Positions 11,251 through 22,139 of a stretch of DNA of 60,000 nucleotides are shown here, piece by piece. Under the pieces are notes generated by a model, which saw only the letters and a program-made list of their open reading frames with translations, was not told the DNA's origin and searched no databases. The first letter of the stretch is position 1. Each line of letters starts with the position of its first letter. The position numbers and the translations under genes are program-made. The stretch is from Cryptomeria japonica (taxonomy: Eukaryota; Streptophyta; Pinopsida; Cupressales; Cupressaceae), in contig NC_081414.1 in NCBI RefSeq assembly GCF_030272615.1, positions 517,001-577,000 of the forward strand. Direction: 5' to 3'.

Positions 11251-13500
11251 CTATGGCATTTCATTTTCAGGAATCTCATCCAACACCACATATTCTTGTT
11301 TGTCCTGTTCATGCTTCTTTTCCTGCATCTGTTCTTTATACATAACCTTCTCATTGAATATAACATCTCGACTTCTAATTATTTTCTTATTTTCAAAATC
11401 CCATAACCGATAGCCATATTCATCTATCCCATATCCAATGAAGGTACATTTCTGAGATTTAGCATCAAGCTTGGTTCTGTTTTCTTTATCAACATGGACA
11501 AAAACTTCACAACCAAAAGTTTTTAGGAAAGAATAATTTACCTTTTTACCAGTCCATGCCTCCTCTGGAATACCACCATCCAAAGGGGTTGAAGGTCCTC
11601 TATTTATCAAATAGACAGTAGTATGTATAGCATCTGCCCAAAAATGTAAGGGCAATCCAGCATGCAATCTCATGCTCCTCGCACGTTCCATGATGGTCCT
11701 ATTCATTCTCTCTGACACACCATTTTCCTGTGGAGTTCCTGGAACTGTCTTCTGCTTTCGAATCCCATTTAAGGAACAATAATCATCAAATACTTTGCTA
11801 CAATACTCACCTCCATTATCCGATCTGAGACACTTCAACTTTTTTCCTGTCTCATTCTCAACCAAAGCTTTCCATTTCTTAAAAGTTTCAAAAACATCTG
11901 ATTTTTGTTTTAGGAAATATACCCATGTTTTTCTGGTTGAGTCATCAATAAAAATAACATAATAACAAGAGCCACCAATAGATGATACCTGAGCCGGTCC
12001 CCATACATCTGAATGTACAAGCTCTAACTTCTCACTCTTCTTCTCTTTCCCAACCTTGAGAAATCTGACTCTTTTCTGTTTACCATAAACACAGTTTTCA
12101 CAGAACTCTAAATCAATCTTCTTTAGTCCTGGCAATAGATTTTTGGAGTGAAGGATTTTCATCCCTTTCTCACTCATGTGCCCAAGCCTATGGTGCCACA
12201 TTATCGAATCTGTTCTTGCAACATTTATTGTTGTTGTCCCTGCAGTAACTTTATCTGTAGCAACTAAGGTAGAGTAAGTGTTACCAGTACATAGATATAA
12301 GGTGCCTACCTTCGCACCTTTAGCTACTACTAATGATCCTTTAGTGACCTTCCACATACTGTTTGAGAAGGTAACTATGCAACCTTCACTACCTAGTTGC
12401 CCTGCAGAAATTAAATTTCTTCTTAAATTAGGAACATGTCTTACCTCCTGCAGAAACCAGTCATTACCATTCTGCAACTTGATCTTTATCTTTCCTTTTC
12501 CAACAATTTGACAGGACTCATCATCACCCAAATATACTTGTCCAAAATCACCTTGAACATAATATAGAAAATATTTTCTATGTGTAGCATGAAATGAAGC
12601 CCCAGAATCTATTACCCAGGAATCATTAACATTATCCAAACATAAGATTAAAGCATCTTGTAAAGTATTACTTGCAATATTAGCTTCCTTACTGTCATTT
12701 TCATTTTTGTCTCCTTCTTTGTTTTTTCGAGACCAACAGTCTTTCTTTAGATGACCAGGCTTTCTGCAGTACCAGCAATCTTTCTTTCCTCTAGATTGAG
12801 AGCGTCCTTTCTTTGACTTCCCTCGTGACTTCTCATTCCCAGGGCCTTTTCCTCTTTCCTTTGATCTTCCTCTGTTCTCCACATTCAAAACACTACCCGA
12901 TGATGTTGGAGTCTCACCTGTGCTTTTCCTTCGCATTTCCTCGCTTAGGATAACACCAAAAATATCATCAAATACCAAAGTATTTTTACCAGAGACAGAG
13001 TTACTTACAGCCATAACCAAGCTATTCCAGCTTTCTGGCAAGGAACATAAAATCAAGAGAGCCCTAACCTCTTCTGCAAAGGTAATTTTTACCGAAGACA
13101 ATTGACTGGTAATTGTATTAAATTCATTTAAGTGCTCCGCTACAGATCCTCCCTCACTCATTTTCAAATTAAACAAACGCTTCATAAGAAATACCTTATT
13201 CGAAGCCGAGGGTTTCTCATACAGCTTAGCCAATGTTGCCATCAAATCTACAGTCGTTTTTGCTTCTGTTATATTGAATGCTACAGATGACGCAAGGCAC
13301 AATCTAATGGATCCCAGTGCCTTTCTATCTAAAATGTCCCACTCTTCATTTGATATTGTGGTCGGTTTCTTTGCCTTTCCTTCCAATGGCCGCCACAAAT
13401 CCATTTGATACAGGTAATCCTCCATCTGCATTTTCCATAACTGATAATTCTGGCCGTTAAACTTTACGACCTTGAATTTGGAATCCTCCATTGCTCCCAC
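11251..13500 (-). CDS. gag-pol: copia-1 Gag-protease-integrase polyprotein part
   Basis: 749 codons, open throughout, starting at the first ATG after the PBS (13500). In order: a capsid-like Gag region (residues about 1-220), a basic Arg/Lys/Ser-rich stretch, a perfect CX2CX4HX4C zinc knuckle (CWYCRKPGHLKKDC, about 241-255), and an aspartic protease active site DSG (WVIDSGASFHAT, about 297). A GAG-pre-integrase HHRLGH motif follows, then the integrase core with Asp in HSDVWGP (about 495), Asp in LRSDNGGE (about 559) and Glu in NGVSERMNRT (about 596). It packages RNA, matures the polyprotein and inserts cDNA. The stop at 11251-11253 is premature. The same frame continues into RT. Confidence 0.95.
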   Translation of the reverse strand: MGAMEDSKFKVVKFNGQNYQLWKMQMEDYLYQMDLWRPLEGKAKKPTTISNEEWDILDRKALGSIRLCLASSVAFNITEAKTTVDLMATLAKLYEKPSASNKVFLMKRLFNLKMSEGGSVAEHLNEFNTITSQLSSVKITFAEEVRALLILCSLPESWNSLVMAVSNSVSGKNTLVFDDIFGVILSEEMRRKSTGETPTSSGSVLNVENRGRSKERGKGPGNEKSRGKSKKGRSQSRGKKDCWYCRKPGHLKKDCWSRKNKEGDKNENDSKEANIASNTLQDALILCLDNVNDSWVIDSGASFHATHRKYFLYYVQGDFGQVYLGDDESCQIVGKGKIKIKLQNGNDWFLQEVRHVPNLRRNLISAGQLGSEGCIVTFSNSMWKVTKGSLVVAKGAKVGTLYLCTGNTYSTLVATDKVTAGTTTINVARTDSIMWHHRLGHMSEKGMKILHSKNLLPGLKKIDLEFCENCVYGKQKRVRFLKVGKEKKSEKLELVHSDVWGPAQVSSIGGSCYYVIFIDDSTRKTWVYFLKQKSDVFETFKKWKALVENETGKKLKCLRSDNGGEYCSKVFDDYCSLNGIRKQKTVPGTPQENGVSERMNRTIMERARSMRLHAGLPLHFWADAIHTTVYLINRGPSTPLDGGIPEEAWTGKKVNYSFLKTFGCEVFVHVDKENRTKLDAKSQKCTFIGYGIDEYGYRLWDFENKKIIRSRDVIFNEKVMYKEQMQEKKHEQDKQEYVVLDEIPENEMP

Positions 13501-13537
13501 TCAAATCTGAAAGTCCTGCCAATTTACAGAAAACCTT

Positions 13538-13549
13538 GCTCTGATACCA
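13538..13549 (-). other. copia-1 primer binding site (TGGTATCAGAGC)
   Basis: Perfect initiator-Met-tRNA PBS on the minus strand, two bases inside the LTR end at 13552 and about 40 bp upstream of the Gag start codon. It fixes the orientation and the inner border of the LTR. Confidence 0.9.
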
Positions 13550-13551
13550 AT

Positions 13552-13983
13552 TGTTAGGGTTTCAAGCAGATCCAAAGCAAATATGAACTAACAATTATAT
13601 GCAGATTTAAATACAAAAGATAAAGAAATAAAACAGGACACAGATAACACAGAGATTTAACGTGGTTCACCCAGAATGGGTTACGTCCACCATACACAGC
13701 CGTCCAATCTTTCTTATTATCTAGCAAAAACAGTACATCAACCTTACAATGCCTTAAGCATCCCAGCCGCTTATAACATGCGTTTTTTAGGGCAACAAAC
13801 AAAGTCGGCCTTTTTAGGGTTTTATTACAATGTCGGTTTTCATCAACAAAAAAAAGGCAAAAAAAAATTTCTCGGGGGCTGCCGCCCCCAAACCCCTGCC
13901 CGAGGCCCGACCCGTCCCCGGACCCTGGCGAGGATACATGCTGAGTGTACAGTACTTTGTTGATCAGTCACCACATTTCAACA
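13552..13983 (-). repeat. copia-1 5' LTR
   Basis: Inner end ACCCTAACA at 13552 next to the PBS. It carries the copia-type R/U5 motif GGGTGAACCACGTTAAATCTC (about 13651-13675 on the minus strand). A GC-rich block at 13870-13935 contains an inverted repeat gggggc/gccccc. The outer end is uncertain: TGTACACTC at 13951 or TGTTGAAAT at 13983 are both possible because no second LTR remains for comparison. The longer choice gives 432 bp. Confidence 0.7.
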
Positions 13984-14250
13984 CCAGAGCCGTGGATGTG
14001 AAACACTTGGAGACTTCAACCAAATGAATTATCTCTCGTACTTGGAACGATGAAAGAGACAAGGCTGAGTTAAAAGCAGAATTTAATGCAAATGGCTCAG
14101 TATATTCATGCACTGCAGCACATCCCATTACTATTGTCCCAATGTTCAGGGCCATTTACCCCGAAATCACCTAGTAATCAGAAATTCTTTGATGAAGTTC
14201 AACGAAACAGGATGATCGCTGAGGTCTTCTCAGAATGACTCACCTCGATC
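13984..14250 (+). pseudogene. Coding-like remnant upstream of the 237-codon ORF
   Basis: Frame of 13830 reads like protein across about 13960-14160 (for example FNTRAVDVKHLE, then after a TGA at about 14025 FNANGSVYSCTAAHP). The following ORF lies in another frame. This looks like the upstream part of the same gene with stops and a frameshift, cut on its left by the copia-1 LTR. No family is recognised. Confidence 0.3.
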
Positions 14251-14964
14251 ATGTACCAAGGGACCAATTACATAACGGATTTAGTCCAAATTTTTAAAGA
14301 TGCTAATGCAGTCACCAAAGAATTGGATTCTGATTTAATCTCGTGGCAGAAAGAGAAGGCTAAATGGGCAGTGATTTCAAAACAGATGCGTGACATTCAA
14401 CGTTATGGCCTGATGAATTTTCTTGTTGAAAGGCAAGTGCCAGGGTTAAATAAAGACGTAATGTTTATTTGCAAAGAGAGCATTGAGTGGCGTAATCATA
14501 TTATTGAACAGGGCCATAGTGAATCAGCCAGTTTGCATGGTGAATTAACAGCCTTAAGGACGACCATGCAGAAGGATCTCCGCTGCGTGGATGTCCAATT
14601 GCTTAAAGAAGACAGTCAAACTCTGGAAGATACTGCAGAGATGATTAACCAGTTTAGCAGCCACATTAAACAAATCAAGGTGGAAAAATCCTTGGCCGTG
14701 GGAGATTTTACGAGGATTTCCAAAGTAGAATCAATGCTCACAGTTTGTCTTGATCACCTAGACTCACATAGGGACAAAGTGCAGATGGTAAAGAGAAAGA
14801 AGGAGCTCTGGAAGCAGAGAGCAATTCACATCAGTTTGCCAAATGTAACTGTAATTCAGGAATTTTTGAAGGTGCATCGAGAGTGGAGTGCGGAAAAGGC
14901 AGTGATGGTGTCCATCCAAAACACCAACCTGAGCGATCACACCGAGATGGAGCAGACGACATGA
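14251..14964 (+). CDS. Unrecognised 237-residue, helix-rich ORF
   Basis: The longest open frame in the window that is not visibly gag-pol. Composition is soluble and charged, with long stretches free of Pro and Gly and rich in Glu, Lys, Leu and Gln (for example ELDSDLISWQKEKAKWAV and MINQFSSHIKQIKVEKS), so coiled-coil or helical-bundle structure is likely. No signal peptide, membrane segment, zinc knuckle or catalytic motif is seen. The Met at 14251 follows a stop and may not be the original start, because protein-like sequence continues upstream in another frame. A region with a TATA box (15095-15102) and LTR-like look follows on the same strand. This suggests, without proving it, an extra ORF or Gag-like part of a retroelement. 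A host pseudogene is the alternative. Confidence 0.5.
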   Translation: MYQGTNYITDLVQIFKDANAVTKELDSDLISWQKEKAKWAVISKQMRDIQRYGLMNFLVERQVPGLNKDVMFICKESIEWRNHIIEQGHSESASLHGELTALRTTMQKDLRCVDVQLLKEDSQTLEDTAEMINQFSSHIKQIKVEKSLAVGDFTRISKVESMLTVCLDHLDSHRDKVQMVKRKKELWKQRAIHISLPNVTVIQEFLKVHREWSAEKAVMVSIQNTNLSDHTEMEQTT

Positions 14965-15660
14965 CTAGCACTGGTGGCAGTTGTTTGCCAGTGAGTCTAG
15001 TCCATTTAAATTTTGGTTATGCAGGTAGGGTAGTTTTCTATTAACTCATTCGAGTTAATTTTACTTTGGTTTAAAAACTATTGGTTTGGTGGCCTATATA
15101 TATGTTTCGCATTGACTTTATTGGGGTTCACTAAGTTTTTGAAAAGACTATCTTTAAAATTGGCTAAACACTTTGTGTATGTAGAAAGTGGATGATCATC
15201 AATGAATGAAAATCTTGTTAACAGTTATCTTCGATTTCAAATCTGTGTGTTTGATATTTGAAGTTTGGTTTCTGTGAAAATCTGTTTCAAAGAAGGGGTT
15301 GTTATACTTTCTATATGTGCAGAAAACTATTGGCAAATTTCATCTTTAAGAGCTTTTCATTTTGTTTTAGTGTACATGTGAGATCTGTCGGCTTTATGTA
15401 AAGAGTTATATATGAATCGGTGCTTGCTTTCATTTTGTATTGATTGGTGGATGCAATTACCTTTTAGTGCTTTCTGGTGAAAAGCATTCTATTGATTGTG
15501 TGTAATTTGGAGCTGATTGAATATTTATTAGAGGGAGTTGTACCTTAATTCAGAGGTTAATCAATATAATGATTTTCCAACAGTTTGGTAGAAAATTTGT
15601 CTTTCTTTCCTCGACCCATAATGCATAAAGATTAAACAAATAAAGGGAGACAAATCTGTT
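14965..15660 (+). repeat. LTR-like or 3'-flank region with TATA box
   Basis: Directly after the 237-codon ORF. It holds two small hairpins (cactgg/ccagtg around 14970-14995 and ttaactc/gagttaa around 15042-15059), a TATATATA box at 15095-15102, and T-rich non-coding DNA. That is the layout of U3-TATA-R-U5 of a 3' LTR in plus orientation. No PPT or matching LTR was found in the window. Confidence 0.3.
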
Positions 15661-16780
15661 TACCAACACATATACACACCTAGAAATTCCCATTGCATAG
15701 GTAATGCCAAATTTGAAATGAATCCACTAACAACATCACATAGAAATTGTAACCATAATCATGTATTATCAAGAAACATCCACAACCATAATAATAACCT
15801 ATAAACCAATCACCTGCAAGTATAACTCTCACCATAAGTCTCCATAACTCTCCCATGTTCTTCACAACCAACAAAGAAAGGAGATAAAGGAACTTCCATG
15901 TCATCTCCCACACGACAACACGTGAACGCAAAACTAGTTAGAACATAGCTCCAAACAACCCCAAATCAATGCAATGTGAACCAAGCATCTAGGAAGATAA
16001 CCAAGACCAAAGATAGAAACACTGCATATCAAAACCTTTAGCATTTCCTTTTAGATACACCTCTAAATGCCAACTATGTCAAATTTGATCTCCTCCATTA
16101 AACACCTAATGAAAAGTCATAACAACACCCAAACTTGTTCAATCCCTTGGACCGAACAAACATATATATAATGTAATAAACATGGATGTAATCTTCTCGT
16201 AGCCAAAAAGATGAAACTAATACCATTCCCAATCCCATGGGAATATGCCCAATAAACCATCTCCCAAACTCAATATCAATGAATGTCATCATACAAATAA
16301 CTCAAATGCATAAGGAGATAACCAATGCCAAACATCTCTCAAATTGAATCCTCCAAAACAAATCATCTATCCATAGCTCAAGTTCCATATCTATGAAAGA
16401 TAAGCATAAACATAATGCACTTGAAAGGAACAATAAGAAATACCTCTCAAGTAGTAAACAACCAAGTAGAACAATATTGGGGGATGAGAATGCTCATCAA
16501 GTAATCCAAGTCATCATTACTCATCTAATAACAATATCCTCTCAAGTCTATATCAGGTGAATGCTCCTTGGTGTTCTTACTTAAACTATCAACCGTCTTA
16601 ACACATATCTCTAATCACAAGAGAATACTAGCATTACCTATGTCTCCATGTATCCATGAGTACCTATAACTAATCAATCCATGCCAAATCCAAATAAGAC
16701 ATAGCATCACCATGAAGTAATCAAGCAAATGATAATGTACCCAATACGAAGAGAACCACCAGGGTCAATATCAAATCTCC
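15661..16780 (-). repeat. Unclassified interspersed sequence, LTR-like
   Basis: No gene supported. Minus-strand ORFs at 15680-15931 and 16098-16292 lack motifs. Phrases such as ATACATGATTATGG and GCTTGGTTCACATTGC on the minus strand resemble the copia-type LTR fragment at 8706-9045. It interrupts or abuts the RNase H end of the LINE at about 16780-16830. Confidence 0.25.
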
Positions 16781-18364
16781 AACTGCAAAATCAGGAACAT
16801 AAACATGACAACATGATCTAACCATTCCCTCCAAGGAGATAACATGCTCCATAACCTCCTACTCTAGAATTCCCAAGGCTGCCTTTGGAGCACCCATCAA
16901 AGTTACATTTGGCACAACTTTCCCTTGGAGGATGCTATTTGCTCAGATTTCTTCGAAGAATCTTGTACCAGTTTATCTTAGTAAGATTCTTTTCAATCCC
17001 CCACAATTGCTTCAGTCTCATCTCTATATAACTTGATAATTATATAAAATAGCCAAATGAAGAAATATTTATGTTTTCTTTAATTTTTTATTTTATATTT
17101 GAAAGTAATTTGTTAGTAGAGCTTGATTGTTCTTTGAAAATATGATTCTTTCTTTCTTTCTGCAGTCCCTAGCAAACAAAAGGAGGATTTTGTCTTCATA
17201 GATCAATAATAATAGGGTGAGAAAATAGGCAAAATCTCCAAGTACCCATGAATTGTTTTATATTCCCAGGAAGAACCCAATAAACTAACAAGTTGGAAAG
17301 AACAACAAACCAAAGCTCCCAAGCAAAAAGGCAATGAAACAAAATATGTTATATACTTTCAAAGGATTCATAACATAAGAAACACTTATTAACAAACATG
17401 AATCCCCTTCTATTCAAATTGCTAGTGGTAAGGATATTATGGTGAGATCCTAACCACCAAAAATAATTGATTTTATGAATTAGATTATGAATCCAAACCT
17501 AAACTGCCAATTAAAGGCGTCATAAGGGGCATTTTCCATCATAGAATAGGTAGATTTTTGAGAAAAGACACCAAGGGATATATACTTCCAAATTATCTTG
17601 TCCTCTTTATCTTTATAGATGAAAGAGTAGTCACCCAAATGCTAATAAAAGTTACTCAACTCATTATCCCAAAGATGTTGACTAGCTCATCAATGAAACA
17701 AATATTGTTTAGCTAAGCTTCGAAGTCTTTCCACCTTGGTTAAACTCCATGTCAACCAACATATTTATATAGAAATTTACCATTACATATTATAAGGAGG
17801 TCCTTGATAGGTAGAAGCCATTAACAAAGGATAGAGGAACGCCCTTATTTGACACGTCCTCCCAAATTAGAGTATTTTTTACCATTTCCTACTAGCATTC
17901 TTCCTCATTGTTTAAAGACATTCCTTATCTTCAACAAGTCATTCTATAGAAATGATCCTCTAGGAAGATTAGAGTAAAAAATAAACCGGTTGGTGTGCCC
18001 ATTACCAAGGTATTTAGTTTTTACGATTTGAACCCAATCTTTTCCTCCTTCAAGAATTTGTCTACCAATTTTTGCTAGTAAAGCTTTATTAAAGATCTTA
18101 ATTTTCCTTATCCCCAATCCACCTTTTTCTTAGTTCGAAAAACCTTTTCCCAACTTACCAAGTAAATTTGTGACTTTTCTTCAGCCCCTATCCATAAAAT
18201 TTTTCTTTGAATTTGTTAAACTTTACCAGCTAGGTTAGCAGGAATTTTGAAAACAAATAAGTAATACACAGTCAGGAGATTTTGTAAGAAAGCCTTTAGG
18301 AGCACCAATTTATTGACTTACCTAGGTCAGAAGCCTGAAGAACAACATAATTACAACCAAGAAT
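16780..18364 (-). pseudogene. LINE ORF2, 3' half: RT tail, zf-RVT, RNase H
   Basis: Read on the minus strand with many stops and frameshifts. Just below the solo LTR the frame gives NILGCNYVVLQASDLGKS, then LLTVYYLFVFKIPANLAGK and RKILWIGAEEKSHKFTW, the C-terminal part of plant L1-type reverse transcriptases. A zf-RVT zinc-finger-like segment follows at about 17370-17420 (FMFVNKCFLCYESFESI ... HILFHC ... WELW). The start of an RNase H domain lies at about 16880-16960 (KCNFDGCSKGSLGN), after which homology is lost. With the piece at 19789-21976 it forms one broken ORF2. Confidence 0.8.
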
Positions 18365-18369
18365 ATTAG

Positions 18370-19783
18370 TGATGCTCTGCAAAAAAGGCAAGTAGTTAGA
18401 TCAAAACCTGTGATAGTATAACACACAAACAATAAGAAACAAGTGTTAAGGTTAGTGTTATTCAACCAAAGATCAACCTAAGCAGACATATCAAAAAAGA
18501 CACCAAGAACAAAGTAAAACATTTAACTACGAATGTAAATGCAAGAAGACATCTCCAAATGCCTTCTACCATACTCTTGGCTCCTTCTCCTTTGTTCCTC
18601 TCCTCTCCAAGTTCCAAACTAGTGTAGCTCTCAGCAGCTTTTTGCACTATGATGCCTATGGAGGTTTGAGATTGAAGTATTTGCTCTAAATGTGAATAAA
18701 AAGCTAATATTATGCTATTGATACTAAAATGATTTATTTTAACCAAAATGACAATATATGAGTTGATTATGCTAAAATGCTCTCTCAAAATGCCTATAGC
18801 TTAAATGCATACAAGTTTTCAGAATCTGGATTATGAAGAAATGGGCTCTATTTATAGGAAAAATGGAGCAATGGATGGTTGAGATTGAGTAATCTCAACA
18901 AGGGTCAGGATTGAATGATTTCAAATCCATGTGAGGGCTTTCAACCCAATCCCAGGATGACAAGTGTCAATGTGAGATAGGTTGAGAGGAGAGGGAATAA
19001 GCATTAAATGCTTGACATGACCTTGGGAGTTAAGGTCAAGGTTAGGTTGAGTGAATAAATTCTTTATTCAAAGAATAAAGCTTTTATCCAATGGATAAAC
19101 TCTTGTGCAAAGGCAAAAGGGATAAACATGGTCAAAGCAATAAATGCTTGAGGAGACACATGAGTGCAAGTTGAAATAACCATAAATGGTTATGTAAGAG
19201 CCATTAATGGTCATGTAAGAGCCATTAGTGGTTTTGGAAGACTTTGGAGGTTAAATTGTTGAACACACAAAGCATTAAATGTTTTTCAAAGACTTTGAAG
19301 TCTTTGAGAAGTGACTCCAAGTTGCTTAGGAATGTGACAATAATTAGGGAATGGATTAGGCTAATTAGGAAGGGGTTAGAAGAATCTAGAAGGGGATTAG
19401 ATTTGCAAGTGGGTTTGGTGGGTGAGGGAAAATAGGATTTTATTTAAAATAAATTAATTTATTTCAATAAATGTGTGCAAGTTGCATTTGTAGGAAAATG
19501 CAAGTGGGGGGGATAAATGATTTAAATAAATGTTTTATTTAATTTATTTAAAAGAGGAATAGGAGATTAAATGAAATAAATATGATTTATTCATTTAATT
19601 GATTGTGAATTTTGGTATAATGAATTAATTAAAATAAATTGAATAATTTATTTAATTGATAGGAGAATGTTTTGAAGATGAATTAATTAAATATTAATTT
19701 AATTAACTGATGGCTAGTGGATTTTTAATCAAATAAATAGGAAATATTCATTTAATTAAACTGGACAGATTTATGTGACTACA
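18370..19783 (-). repeat. Solo LTR inserted in the LINE, TSD ATTAG
   Basis: 1,414 bp beginning (minus strand) TGTAGTCACATAAATC and ending GCAGAGCATCA. It is flanked on both sides by ATTAG (18365-18369 and 19784-19788). Removing it and one ATTAG restores a continuous LINE frame, so the boundaries are firm. A minus-strand TATA box (TATAAATAG, 18848-18856) divides a right-hand U3 from a left-hand R/U5. No internal region remains, as expected from recombination between two LTRs. U3 is packed with short perfect hairpins (see findings). ORFs at 18462-18788 and 19244-19435 are chance frames. Confidence 0.9.
18848..18856 (-). promoter_or_regulatory. TATA box of the solo LTR
   Basis: TATAAATAG on the minus strand, a strong plant TATA match, at the expected U3/R position of the LTR. 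Confidence 0.6.
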
Positions 19784-19788
19784 ATTAG

Positions 19789-21976
19789 TAATTTTGTGTT
19801 GAAGAGTAGGGGCCACATTAAAATAAATACATCTTACTTTTACTATAGTTTATGTGTTGAACTAAGATATTAGCATTCAATATTTATTTCCAATTTTTAG
19901 CTTCCATTATAGAGGTTTCACCAAAGATGTTCGTACCATTGAAAAATTGTGATGAGAATAAGGAGGTAGTGAGGAAGCAACTTTAACACCTTTTAGAAGG
20001 TTAAGATCAAGGTATTTCTAGATATTTCTTCTTAGAACCTCAATGTCAACAATAAATAGATAAGGAGAGAGAGGGTCCCCTTGTCTTAATCTGTTGCCAT
20101 AAGATAAATAGCCGCAAGGAGAACCATTGACTAAAATAGGACAAGAAGGGGTCATCATACATTTTGTTAGCATTTTAAAAAAATTTCCTTTAAATCCATT
20201 TTTTTAATAACCTCAATAAGGAAGTGCGAAGAATCTCTATCACAGGCTTTAGATATATCTAGTTTTAAGTATCGTAACTAATTTCTTATTATATTCCAAA
20301 GAATGAATCAATTCATGAGTAGTGAGAGATGCATCCAAAATGTGTCTACCTTTAACAAACTCTTTTTGATTAGGGGAGAGCATCTTAACGAACACCAATT
20401 TAAGCTTGTTAACTAACAATTTGGATATAATCTTATACACAGTATTACATAGACTTATGGGTCTGAAATATTTCATCGAAACAACATTCTCAAATTTCAG
20501 AATTAGAGAAATAAAGGAAGCATTGAATTGTTTTAGTAGTCCACCTTGTTTTAGTAGTTCACCCATTTTGAAGAAATCTTTGACAACAATAAAAAGATCA
20601 TCAACAATCACATCCCGAAATTCTTGAAAAAAGGTAGGTGGAAACCATATAGACCTTGCACCTTTGAAGGCACCAAAAGAGAACACCGCTTCCTTAACCT
20701 CCTATAAAGAGACGAGTTTTGTCATTTTTTTCAGATCTTGATCATCAATAATCTAAGGATATACAACATGTCCTCAAAATCCCCATCATGATCATTGGTA
20801 TTGGCTTGAAATTCAACAAAAAAGAAACAAAAGTATCATTCATCTCTCCATCCTCCATAACAATAGTACCATCCTCCTTCTAAAGACTTCAAATTCTATT
20901 TGTACTCCAATGGTTCATCATGGATTGGTGAAAGAATTTTATGTTTCTATCCCCTTCAGTTAATCACTGAATCCTAGACTTTTGTTTCCAAAAAACCTCC
21001 TCTTTTGACTGTTTGGTCCATTGAGATCTCAAATATCTTTCCTTTGTGCAAAGCTTCATAATTTCATAACCCAATTGCATGTTATGTTGAATATCCTTTA
21101 GTTTATCAACAAGTGCCTTTTCCTATGGAAAATGTTTCTAAAAGAGATTTTATTCCATCCTTTGATCTTTTCCTTGACAAGTCAAAGCTTTCAGACCACT
21201 TGAAACATAGGAGTACCACTTAAGGAGTCTTCCATCATTGTTCAATTAATGCTCTAAAATATGGATGGAAAGACAACATAATTTCATACCCCAGTTGAGG
21301 AGGAGAGCATGATCATTTGATCCCATCTTAGGGAGAGCCTCCAAGGAGAGATTAGCTAGGATATCCCAATTATTGGAGAGCAATCCAACTTATCTTAAAT
21401 TAAATGATTACATTGGCATTTATTGGACTAGGTGAACATCGACCCAATGAGATCAATATCAACAAGACTAGTGACAAAGATGAAATCAACAAGATCCCTC
21501 ATACTATCAATAATGAGATTCAACCCCTCCTTGTTATTCAGATGAGAACAATAGAGTATTTAAATCTCCTCCAAGAATCCAAAATTCATCAAGGCTATTA
21601 AGGATAAAAGTAACTAGGGTGTTCTAGGTTTCAGCTCTAGTCAACTTGACGTTGGGAGCATAGATATTCAATAGATTCCACTCTTGATTTGTCAATTGAA
21701 CAGACAAACTATTTTTAGTGGCATGTTTGGTAGATCTAGAAAATCTAGAAGGATTCCTTAAGGTGGCCAAGCCGCCCGAAGCTCCCTCTGCATCATTAAT
21801 AGAGAAAATTGCAGTATGTCATGTACACTTGACCACATTCTTAAAGGTATCTTCTTTCAATTTAGTTTAGATTGAAGTAACAAAATATCAACTTTTTGTT
21901 CCATAAGAGTGCATTTCAAAATATGCTACTTAACAGGGCTATTCAACCCACATATATTCCAAGAAATGGTCTTCAT
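19789..21976 (-). pseudogene. LINE ORF2, 5' half: endonuclease and reverse transcriptase
   Basis: Starts at the ATG at 21976 with KTISWNICGLNSPVK, the N-terminal signature of the apurinic-type endonuclease of plant L1 elements. VDILLLQSKL follows after a stop. RT is clearest in the open piece 20249-20686: NASFISLILKFENVVSMKY, FRPISLCNTVYKIISKLL, SPNQKEFVKGRHILDA. Further left, stop-broken frames still show the region usually reading GxSYGNRLRQGDPLSP at about 20060-20120. Decay is heavy. The protein would nick target DNA and prime reverse transcription there. A solo LTR splits the gene at 18370-19783. Confidence 0.85.
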
Positions 21977-22139
21977 AAGGCAAAAATGCATAAAAATTAT
22001 CTTCCTAGTGTAGGAAGGGGATCCCCACTAGGATACCCAACATTGCCACTTTTTATTTCTTGATTTTGAGAGGCCATTTAGGGTTCTCTTCCTCTCACTA
22101 TCTATCTCCTTTGTTGTGTCCCTATTCATTTTTTTTATT

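Larger units (their letters stand above)
9700..13983 (-). mobile_element. Ty1/copia retrotransposon, 3'-truncated (copia-1)
   Basis: Minus-strand element with 5' LTR (13552 to about 13951-13983), PBS (13538-13549) and one gag-pol frame from 13500 to 9700. The 3' end (tail of RNase H, PPT, 3' LTR) is missing. The RNase H frame ends at HIQLRYHF and runs straight into a gypsy LTR fragment. Motif wording in protease, integrase and RNase H resembles the Tork/Tnt1-like group. Only two stop codons break the frame, so decay is mild. The target-site duplication cannot be tested without the 3' LTR. Confidence 0.9.

Noticed and set aside
13676-14027. Plus-strand ORFs across the copia-1 LTR
   Set aside because: They cross the LTR border and its GC-rich block. 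Only the part beyond about 13984 looks protein-like and is listed separately.
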